In this document: positions 28,780-40,700 of the stretch, one piece after another
Position numbering within the stretch: the stretch's first letter is position 1
Layout of the letters: every line of letters starts with the position of its first letter
NCBI RefSeq assembly: GCF_021462225.1
Contig: NC_061801.1
Location: 11,094,125-11,158,124, forward strand
Source of the DNA: Girardinichthys multiradiatus
Lineage: Eukaryota; Chordata; Actinopteri; Cyprinodontiformes; Goodeidae
DNA: 64,000 bases
Direction of reading: 5' to 3'
Translations under genes and position numbers: made by a program
The notes under the pieces: model-generated
Databases searched by the model: none
What the model saw: the letters and a program-made list of their open reading frames with translations, nothing else
What the model was told of the DNA's origin: nothing

Positions 28780-31700
28780 CTAAGGGCATAAAAAGAGCAC
28801 AATTTAGTTTACAACTTCATTAGAACAAAACTGCACAGAGGATACATTCACTTTATGTACAATAATCCCACAATATCATTTAAATGAGATATTTTAATAA
28901 TTCAACTATCTTTGTCAATAGTAATGAGCCTACAGTAAAAAAACAAGTAAATCAGTTTATTTCTGGGATATTAATCAGTCAGTGTCACTGCTGGTACAGG
29001 CAGTCAAACTCCACCAGGAGAGCACATCATCGATATGCAAATTTGCCAACAGGTAAATTTGATGCAAAGATTTTTTTCTGTCTTGAGGTAGATGTGTCAT
29101 GTACATTACCCCTATTTAATAATAGATGGAAACGAACATCTCACAAATAATCCAATTTAACAATGACGTGAAACCCACCTGAGAAGGGGCGCATTAATTT
29201 GCATTTTACGACAAAATTCAAAAGTTTAGACCTGACATGTCTAAGTAAAAAAAGTCAAGTGGTTAATACATTTTGCTTCGGTCATTTAAATCTTAGTAAG
29301 CAGTAAATGTGAGGATAATTAGAATATTGATACTGTAGTAATAATTGGACCATTTAAAAGCAATCATGATGAAGTTATGTATTGAAGAGGATTACTCCAA
29401 ACTCACCACTCTTTTTGGCAGACCTTTCGTTACTTTGGCTGCTAGAGGTGGGGGTACAAGAGGTCACTTCGTTGACTTCTGGCATCAGCCCATCTGAATT
29501 TGTGACTTTGAAGTACAGAAAAGAACAGGTTAAACTCATCTTATTAGAACAGCAAACACGCTGATCAAGGGCATAGATATCAACAGCGAACTAAAGAAAA
29601 AAAACCAAAAAACCTTCTATTTACACTTGTGTTCATAAAGAGTTATTTATTACAATCAAGTCCTGTAGAACCAATCTTGTTTGAATCAAATTTGGATGTT
29701 AGTAAATACTAGGCAGGATCAGATATAAATGTAATGGACTTGTAATATTAGTTAAAAGTGGTGGTATTAAAAAAAAATGAATAAAAATCAATGTTGAAGA
29801 AGAGTACTAACCCCAAACTGCAGTTTTACAAGCTCACCTTTCTTTTTGGTCAAGTTTTCCTGACTTAAGCCACTGGATGTGGGGATACAAGGTGTCTCTT
29901 CAGAAGCTTCTGGATCTTCTGAAATATTAATTTTAGGAACATAAAAAAACTGTTTAAACTTTCAATGATCTACAGTACTTTAACAGTTCATGTACGCACG
30001 TGGACGCCTCAGTTAATGAAAGAAAAACCCACAATGGTCACAAAAATAACTTGAATCTGACAAAGTTAATCATAAATAAAAAATTATATGAAAATGAACA
30101 AATTAAAGTCAGACAATGCTTTTCAAACATGCTTCAACAGAATTATTTAAACAAATAAAGTCATGAAACAGGCCTGGACAAAAATGATGGTACCCCTGAA
30201 AATAATGTGACCAAAGGGACGTGTTAAATCGAGGTGTGTCCATTAATTAACATCACAGGTGTCTACATTCTTGTAATCAGTCAGTGGGCCTATATATAGG
30301 GTTACAGGTAGTCACTGTGCTATTTGGTGACATGGTGTGTACCACACTCAACATGGATCAGAGGAAGCGAAGGAAAGCGTTGTCTCAGGAGATTAGGAAG
30401 AAAATTATAGACAAGCATGGTAAAGGTAAAGGTTATAAGACCATCTCCAAGCAGCTTCATGTTATGACTACAGTTGCACATATTCAGAAATTTAAGATCC
30501 ATGGGACTGTAGCCAACCTCCCTGGACATGGCCACAGGAGGAAAATTTATGACAAAACAAAGAGACTGATAATACAAATGGTAACAAAAGAGCCCAGAAA
30601 AACTTCTAAAGAGATTAAAGGTGAACTTAAAGCTCAAGGAACATCAGTGTCAGATTGCACCATCCAACGTTGTTTGAGGCAAAGTGGACTTAATGGGAGA
30701 CGACCAAGGAGAACACCATCTTTGAAAAATCATAAAAAAGCCAGACTGGAATTTGCCAAACTACATGTTGACAAGCCACAAAGCTTGTGGGACAATGTCC
30801 TATGGACAGATGAGACAAAAACTATACTTTCTGGCAAGGCACATCAGCTCTATGTTTGCAGATGGAAAAATTTAAGCATATGAAGAAAAGAACACTGTCC
30901 CTACTGTGAAACATGGAGGAGTCTGTTATGTTCTGGGGCTACTTTGCTGCATCTGGCACAGGGTATCTTGAATCTGTGCAGGTATAATGAAATCTCAAGA
31001 CTATCGGGATTCTAGAGATAAATGTGCTGGCCAGTGTCAGAAAGCTTGGTCTCAGTCGCAGGTCATGGGTCTTGCAACAGGATAATAACCCAAAAAACAC
31101 AGATAGAGGAAAACATTGGACTATTCTGAAGTGGCCTTCTATGAGCCCTTACCTAAATCCTATTAAGCATATTTGGAAGGTGCTGAAACATGCCGTCTGG
31201 AAAAGGTGCCCTTCAAAAATGAGACAACTGGAGCAGTTTGCTCATGAGGAGTGGGCTAAAATACCTTCTGAGAGGGACAGAAGTCTCACTGACAGTTATA
31301 GGAATCCTTTGATTGCAGTGATTGCTTCAAAAGGTTGAGCAACAAAATATTAAGTTAAGGGTTCCATCGTTTTGGTCCAGGCCTGTTTCATGAGTTTATT
31401 TTTTTAAATAATTCTGTTGAAGGATGTTTGAAAGCAGTGTCTGACTTTCATGTGCTCATTTTCATAGAATATTTATTCATTATAACCTTTGTCAGATTTA
31501 AGTTATTTCTGTGACCTTTGTTGGTTTTTCTTTCATTAACCGAGGGGTACCAACAATTTTGTCCACGTTTGTATATAGAACTCAGGTTGTAAAATGTGTT
31601 TAATTCAGAGAAAAGTGGCCCTTTTTTGTTTAACCGCTTTCTTTATTATGTGAACATTTTACCTTCTTGTGAGGATAAATTGGTGCCATTCTCAGTTCCG

Positions 31701-34700
31701 TCAGGCATATCAACTATGTACATGAAAGAAGAATTGTTTTCAAAAGTCAGAATTAACAATACACCAACAAGCAAAAAAAAAAAAAGTAAAATTAACTATT
31801 GCTTTAATCCATATCTTAGGTCATCCTAATTGACAGGAAATCAGGAGTAATATAGGTTTCCAGGGATATCAGTGCTCTTCATAATGTATATGGCAAAGAG
31901 ACTTGTGTGAATGAGCCACTTGCCACAAAGCTGAATAAGACATTATGATATAATTGAAAAATGTTAGCTGGCAGTAGTGCTAAGAAATTGTATTTTCCTA
32001 TAAATGTTTTCAGTAACATTTTATTTTATAAAACAAACTAACCCGTAGCTGTCAATTTGTAGGCTACATATTTTTGGACTACTAACTCTTTATTGTTCAT
32101 TAATTATTTAGTTAATGACTTATTGTGACTGACCAAATTCAACAGTAAGAGGCCATAAATTAAGAGTTTTACCAAACCAGGCCACTTTTTTGATAATCCA
32201 AAGTAAAAGGTAATTTCATTTAATGTTGATTTTAATATGCTCTTCTTAATATGAGGTTTACAAAGAAGTAATTAGACAGGTTTTCAACCTTAACTGGTAA
32301 AAAAAGTAATTCCTTTTATAATACAACTAAACACCAGCGCTAGTGCCAAAACAACAGTTTACCAACTATGCATGAGAATATGAACTGGACCACTGTCTAA
32401 AATCATCTTTTCATAAAAACATTAAATTAGCATTTCCTTTCAAGCTTCCAGAGTCTGGAGGAAGAGTGGAATCCCTATTAGTGACATCTGCTGATTCTGG
32501 TCCAATGTGTTTTCTGAAGTCCAGTCAGCAATCTAGTATGATATTTAGACCACTTCACACATCCCCTTGTTGACAAGCTTTATTTAGATACTGATGTCAC
32601 TTTCCCACAGGACTTGGCACCAGCTCTCACTGCCAAAAGTTGGTCCATTGACCACAGTGTTGCTGTGCTTGATTGGCCAGAAAACTGGCCCCACCTAAGC
32701 CTAAAAATCTAAGTTGTTTTGTCAAGAGAAAGATGAGGGACACCAGAAGTAACCATGCAGATGACCTGAAAGTGGCTCTAAAAGACACCTGGGCTCCCAT
32801 TATACATTACAAAATATTGTTTATAATTGTTGTAATTTAATATAAAAATTTTCTGAAACACTGAATTTTAGCTTTTTTATTATGTTAGCCATAACTATGA
32901 AATTACAAAAACACAGGGTTGAAATATTTCACTGTGTAATGAATACCCAATATCAGTTTCAATTTTTGTAATGAATCGCCAAAAATATTGAACTTTTTGA
33001 ATGCATCATATCAATACATTTCATTATATCTGAAAGTTTTGAATGTACCTGTAGATACAAAAATTAATATTTGTACTTTTTTTATGACAGAGCTTAAATA
33101 AAATTATGGCATGAAATTTCCCTACATCAGTCCTATCTTGGATGTTTTCAATTTAATGAAATTTTAATTAAAACAACATTAACATGCAGTCATCTAGTGT
33201 ATTTAAAACTACAGAGATTATTGCGGTATAGAAAAAATAAACAAATTCATACCTTTCTCTTGTGAAGAACCATCCATGTCAAGAGTTTCTAATATGGTAA
33301 TGAGATAAATTTGAAGAGATTTGTTTAATAGAACTAATAAAACACTCAAGAACCAATTCCACAAAAGATAGGAAACCATAAAAAGTACCTAAATAGCACC
33401 TTTTAATTTTTTTTTTTTTTTGCCTCAAATCAAATCAGAATAAGCCAACATTTTTATGTAAAGCCTAAATGATACCATTTTCAACTAATATGATGTTTAT
33501 TCATCCTTAACAATAAAACATGCCCTCCTCCATAAATATCTCATTTCATTAATCTATTCTTAAATACCAAGGTTAGCAACTTCAATTTCCCTTGCATTAA
33601 AGTGTTAAATGTTAATACCGTTGACATCAAGGTGGATTTCATCCAGACTCTTCCCTTTATACTCTCCTAGCCGTCCTTGTTCCATTGCAAGGAGAACTTT
33701 GCTTATTTTTGCTAACTGTATGGTACCCTCTGGAAGGCGATAGTGCTTCCTGTGAACAGCAACATTATGCCCAAGGAAATCTGCCAACTGGTCAAGTTCT
33801 GTAGTCTTCAGGTTCAAAACTGTTGACAATGTTGCAATGTGTTTCCTGAGCTTTGTTGAGGTGAGTGCTGTAGGGTTTTTGAGGCCACTGCACTCACTCA
33901 CAAACTGCCTTATACAGTCTGAACCTCTGAGGTAATGGACAGAATTCGGCAACGCAAACAGGTATTGATTTTCTTCCAGGACTCCACATTCTTCCCGCCT
34001 TCCAGTAAGAGCATCAAGGGATTCCTTCATCATTGGACCCAGCAGAACAGGAACTTTTCTTCCTCTTTTTCCCACAATGGTTATCCGGACAAAATAGTTG
34101 CAGAGCTTTTGTTCAAGTGCTGTGAGGGCCAGGTTAACATCCTCGTGTGTTTCTGATGTGTCCTTTGATAAGTAAACTGACAAATGCATCCTGGAAACCT
34201 CCCCAGCTCGTCGACGGTTGAAAAGGATTACTTGTGCCAGAGTCACTTTGGCAAGATCCTTCCAGCTGGACTGTGAGGCCTCTTCTTTCAAGGCATGTAA
34301 ACATTCCTGCTGTCTTTCTAACAAATGGTTGTGAAGAATCTGGACATCGTGTGTGAAAGGTAACAGTAGAGGTGCATTCCACTTTTTCTGTTCAAGCTGG
34401 GTTAAAGCTTGGCTTGCAATATCATATTTCCAACTTTCTTGATACAGTTGTGCAAACTCCTCTGCGTTTTGCACAGCTTCCTTATCCTTCATCTTCAGTC
34501 CTTCCGTCTTAATGAACATGGCTAAAGAATGCATGTCGTGACCAACTTTTCGAGCGAGAGATGGTCGTTGATAGTTGCCACTTTCTTCACTGAATCCAGC
34601 TAGACGTCTTGCAGCAGCGACAACTGTAACATATTTTTCAGGCTTTATGAGATCTTTAATACTCTTCACAGAAGCAATATTTCTTGCCTCAAGTAGCAGT

Positions 34701-37700
34701 CTGCCAAGCTCTCTTAGCTTTTGACGGATGTATTGGTGCTGGCTGACTACCCTCTCATTCTTGTGGAACAATCTGTATCCAAAATCTAGTATGCATTGAT
34801 CCTTCTTACATGCAACTGTAATCTCATCTTGATGCATCTCACTTAGAAACCTCCAGTATGAATCACTGAACTCTGGTGGAACTGGTTCAGCAAATGCACA
34901 CAATGCTTGAACTCTTGTTTTCCCCTTTTTCAAAGACTTATCTTGAGGCTTGAATTTGCAGGACTGGAAATGTCGCCACATTGCCTTTTTTTTGAACAGT
35001 CCATAGCAGTACAAACAATGTTTGAATATTTCCCCTTCTGTTTTCTTCTTTGGTTGTTTCCACGCAATGAGCTTGCCTTGGTTACTTTCCATAACTTCAG
35101 TGTTGTGCTCAAAGTTTCCCTTATTTCGCAAATAATCCAACTGGAGTCGTCTTTGTTTTGAGTTTTTTGGCAAACTGTAGGCTTTTGCAACCTCTATTTT
35201 ATCCATGTGTCTGCGCAATAGATGTCTTGACATTTTTTGAACAAATACTCCACAATACACACAGTGGTGTTTCTTATTATAGGTCCTGGATCCATCTTCC
35301 TTCTTCAAAACAGGAGCAACATAAACAGATTCTTCCTCCAGGGGGGCCCTTTCATCTTTATATGTAGTGGCTCTGGAATCATGACTTTCAAAGTTTCTAG
35401 TCTGACTGGACTCACTCTTACTCTGCCTGCAAAACTTGCTTCTATTTTGACTAAATGACATAGTTTTATCCTTCGGACCTTTTTCCAGACTTAATTCCAC
35501 ACTGGCTTCACTGTCTGTGCTTTCTCCAGTGGTTTCTGGAATATATTCATCTTCACTGTCTTCACTTGCCTCATCTAACCCTGCAAAGCTCCTCTGAATC
35601 ATTTAGAGAAAGAGGAGAAGGAAGAAGTTAGTATTTCTTCCTCTATTAGAATTAATTAAAAAGAAAATCAGGCCTTGATTTAAAATCCACCTTGAAAACA
35701 CAGATGTTAACTCTACAGATACATCTCAAAAAACAAGAAAATTGCATTGAAGTGAAATACACTGCTCAAAAAAATAAAGGGAACACTCAACTAACATCCT
35801 ATATCTGAATGAATGAAATATTCTCATTTAATACTTTGTTCTGTAGAAAGTTGAATGTGCTGACAACAAAATCACACAAAAATCTTCAGTGGAAATCAAA
35901 TTTATTAATCAATGGAGGCCTGGATTTGGAGTCACACACAAAATTAAAGTGGAAAAACACACTACAGGCTGATCCAACTTTGATGTAATGTCCTTAAAAC
36001 AAGTCAAAATGAGGCTCAGTATTGTGTGTGACCTCCACGTGCCTGTATGACCTCCCTACAACGCCTGGGCATGCTCCTGATGAGACGGTGGATGGTCTCC
36101 TGAGGGATCTCCTCCCTGACCTGGACTAAAGCATCCGCCAACTCCTGTACAGTCTGTGGTACAACGTTGGTGGATGGAGCGAGACATGATGTCCCAGATG
36201 TGCTCAATCGAATTCAGGTCTGGGGAACTGGCGGGCCAGTCCATAGCTTCAATGTCTTAATCTTGCAGGAACTGCTGACACACTCCAGCCACATGAGGTC
36301 TAGCATTGTCCTGCATTAGGAGGAACCCAGGGCCAACCGCACCAGCATATGGTCTCGCAAGGGGTCTGAGGATCTCATCTCGGTACCTAAAGGCAATCAG
36401 GCTACCTCTGGCGAGCCCATGGAAGGCCATGCCACCCTCCAAAGAAATCCCACCCCACACCATTACTGATGCACTGCCAAACCGGTCATGCTGAAGGATG
36501 TTGCAGGCAGCAGATTGCTCTCCACGGTGTCTCCAGACATGTGACGTCTGTCACATGTGCTCAGTGGGAACCTGCTTTCATCTGTGAAGACCACAGGGCA
36601 CCAGTGGCAAATTTGCCAATCCTGGTGTTCTCTGACAAATGCCAAGTGTCCTGCACGGTGTTGGGCTGTGAGCACAACCCCAATTTGTGGACGTCGGGCC
36701 CTCATACCATCCTCATGGAGTCGGTTTCTAACCGTTTGTGCAGACACATGCACATTGGTGGCCTGCTGGAGGTCATTTTGCAGGGCTCTGGCAGTGCTTC
36801 TCCTGTTCCTCCTTGCACAAAGGCGTAGGTAGCGGTCCTGCTGCTGGGTTGTTGCCCTCCTACGGCCTCCTCCACGTCTCCTGGTGTACTGACCTGACTC
36901 CTGGTAGCGCCTCCAGGCTCTGGACACTACGCTGACAGACACAGCAAACCTTGCCACAGCTGGCATTGATGAGCCATCCTGGATGAGCTGCACTACCTGA
37001 GCCACTTGTGTGGGTTGTAGAGTCCGTCTCATGCTACCACGAGTGTGAAAGCACCACCAACATTCAAAAGTGACCAAAACATCAGCCTGAAAGCGTAGAT
37101 ACTGAGAAGTGGCCTGTGGTCCCCACCTGCAGAACCACTCCTTTATTGAGTGTGTCTTGCTAATCGCCAAAGATTTCCCCCTGTTGTCTATTTCATTTGC
37201 ACAAGAGCACAACAACATCAGTGTTGCTTCCTAGGTGGACAGTATGATTTTACATATGTTTGATTCATTTGGAGTTATATTGTGTTGTTTAAGTGTTCCC
37301 TTTATTTGTTTGAGCAGTGTATTTTTTGCCAGTCATCTCAGAAAATGGAACTCATATCTCATATAGAATTATCACAGAGTGATATATTCCACGTCCTTGT
37401 TTCCCATAATTTTGATGATTATGGCTTACTAGTAAACCCCAAATTCAGAATACTGTGAGGAAGTTAATTATTGGAAACTCATTGTTTCACACCTTAATCA
37501 GCTAATTAATTCCAAACGTCTACAAAGGTGTTCTGATCCTTCAAACCGTCTTTCACTCTGGGTCAGTAGAGATACAATCACGGGGAAGACTGCTAACTTC
37601 ACAGATGGCCAGAAGACAGTCATCTACACCCTTTACAAGGAGGGGAAGCCACAAAAGTTCATTGCTAAAAGCAATTTGCGCACAGAGTTCTGGATCAAAG

Positions 37701-40700
37701 CACAGTAACAGAAAATTGAGTGTGAAAAAAGAAGTTTGGTAAAAGATGCAAAAACAACAGCGAGAACAGCAGCCTTGAGGGGGTTGTCAAGGTTGACAAT
37801 GAGTGGGCTGAGGCTGGAGCATCAAGAGCCAGCACACAAATGAATACTAGACATGGGCTATAAACGTCGCATTCCTGGTGTCAAGCCACTCCAGAACCAG
37901 AGACAACATCCAAATCATCTCACCTAGGCACAGGAACTCGACTGTTGCTCAATGGTCCAGAGTCCTGTTTTCAGCTGAAAGTAAATTCTGCATTTCATTT
38001 GGAAATCAAGGTTGCAGACACTGGAGGAAGAATGAAGAGGCACATAATCCAAGTTGTTTTAAGTCCAATGTGAAGTTTCCATAGTCAGTGATGGTTTGGG
38101 GTGCCATGTTATCTGCTGGTTCTGGTCCACTGGGTCTGAAGTTCATAGCCAATGCAGCCATCTAGCAGGGAGTTCTAGAGTTTGTTCTCTGACAAAGTTC
38201 TCTCTGCTGACAAGCTGTATGGAGATGCTGGGTTTGTTTTCCAGGAGGACTTGGCACCTGCCCACACTGCCAAAAGTACCAGAACCTAGTCCAATGACTA
38301 TGGTATTCCTGTTCTTGATTGGCCAGCAAACTCCCCTGACCTTTAACCCCATAGAAAATCTATGGGATGTTGTCAAGCGCAAGATGAGAGACATCAGACC
38401 TAAAAAGGCAGATGACCTAAAGGCAACTATCAAAGCAATCTGGGCTTCCATTACAGCTATGCAAAACCACAGGCTGATGGACTCTATGTCACGGTGCATT
38501 GATGCAATCATTCATGCAAGAGGAGCCCAACCAGATTCTTAGTGCATGGAAATGGACATACTGTTGAGAAACTTGACAGTAGAGCTTAAAACATCCTTTT
38601 TGGTTGGTCTAATGTGATATTCTAATATTCTGAGAAACAAAATTCTGAGCTCTCTTTACCTGAAAGCCATAATTGTCTAAATTACAAGAAATAAAAGCTT
38701 GAAATATTCTACTCAATGTGCAATAAATCTATAAAACAATTGTTTCACTTTTTGAAATGACTGGCAAGAAATGTTGCACTTTTGAGCAATATTCTAATTT
38801 TTATAAATGCACCTGTATGAGAGTGCTTGGTCAAGTTTAATATACTCTTGTTTTGAGTAAATTTAGATCCAAACAGATAAAGTAAAATGCAATGTTAAGG
38901 AAAATATCAAATTTTAAGAAAATAAAAGACATATATGCAAAGATTTGGGCAATTTAAAAAAAAAAGTTGTCAACTGAACAAGATGAACAAGCAACAAGAA
39001 CAAGAAAATTAGTAAAACATGCTATAGCAATGAACGCCTTTCATTTTAAGCAATCATATCAAAAGTCTACTCTGGTATTACTCTTTAAATGACATTAATT
39101 CATGAGGCTTACAGAGAAGTAAGTTCCTCTTATAGGCCTTTGTGAATCCATTGCGAATGAGGTTGAAGGGCCTTCCATACAGTCATTACTTGAATTGTAG
39201 ATAGCATCAGAAAAACTTGGAACTTTATTCATCTGTTAAAAGATTATATCAAGCTATAATTATTCAATTCCTGTGATTGTACGTGCAGACACACAGTTAT
39301 TAAAAAAAATAAATTAGTTTCTTGTGACTTTTTAGATTTTAAAAATAATTGTATGTCTTTACCATTATTGTTGTTCTTTTTATTTGCTTTTGTAGAGGTG
39401 CAGAGACGTCTTTTTGGGAATCATCATCACTGTCTGAGTAGTCCACTAGAGACACTCCTTTGATGATTGATAGCTATATGGGGATGATGAAAAGAAATGT
39501 GTGGTTACAGTATATGTAAGCTAATGATGTAGTGCATGACTGTAAAACACTGGAATTTATTTGCTGTAAATAACTGAAGTTTCTATTGACTGCCTTAACT
39601 GATAAATGACCGGTGCTGCAAATATGATCGAAAATATGTCAAAACCTTGGATCAATGGTCCCCACAAGGACACATACAATGCAAAGAAATTGTTACCGAG
39701 AGAACAAGTAAAAGGCTCCAAAGATTACTTCTTACAACAAAAACAAATGGGTTGAACGCTGTTTAAGGTATCCTACTTTACAATCAGCAAAAGGGTACAC
39801 ACCAATCATGGATTCCTTCCTTACACATCAGCTTAACAAATTAAATAAAACCAAATTCTGACTAAATAACAGCTTCTCAACTAAAAGCAATCTACGGGGA
39901 CAAGCATGTAAACTAAGTGAACAAAAATAGGTCTCCAAAGTTTATTTCTCACAAGTCTAAATGAATGTTAATATAATGTGCTTCCATAATGTCAGGTACT
40001 ACAACTATGATCTAGAAATATAACAAAAGCTTAGATCCACACGGGAGGGCCCCACAAGGAGGCACATTTCAGAAATCCATTACTGTTATGCGTGTGTAAG
40101 TGACTGGCCTGGTTGGACCCCACATGGAAGCACGTTTCAACAATCCATCTGAAGGTGTGTATGCCACTGGCTTGTTTGGGCTCCATGAGGAGAACCATTA
40201 AAAACATGTGATCAGATGACTGGCTGAATGCTGTTTATGGTACCTTCTGACTAAAAAATAGCTTCCCAACACAAGCTAAACTAACAAGCATGTAAACTAA
40301 GGGAATGAGAGCAGGTCTCCAAAGTTTATTTCTCACAACAAAGTCTAACTGAATGTTACCTGTAGGCTGGCATCCTGTGTGATGCTGTCATCAGGGAAAG
40401 AGTCCCACGAGGTTCTGGCTGGCTCAGCTACAGCAGTAGATGACTGCGAGCCTGTCACCTGGAATTAAAACCACAAATAACTTACTAACATCATACAGAT
40501 AACATAAATGACAGACTCAAGACCTGTAAAGATAGTCCCCAAAACCAAAAGAGCACTTCTAACTACAAGTGTTCCAGTCAGTTCTGGATTTCTAATCAGG
40601 TCCTATAAAAGCATCTTTATGGATGTAGTGGAGCATCCTTCAGCCTGACAGTTTAGCTGTTGAAGATGTGCAGAATTATAGCTGTAATATAATGTGCTTC

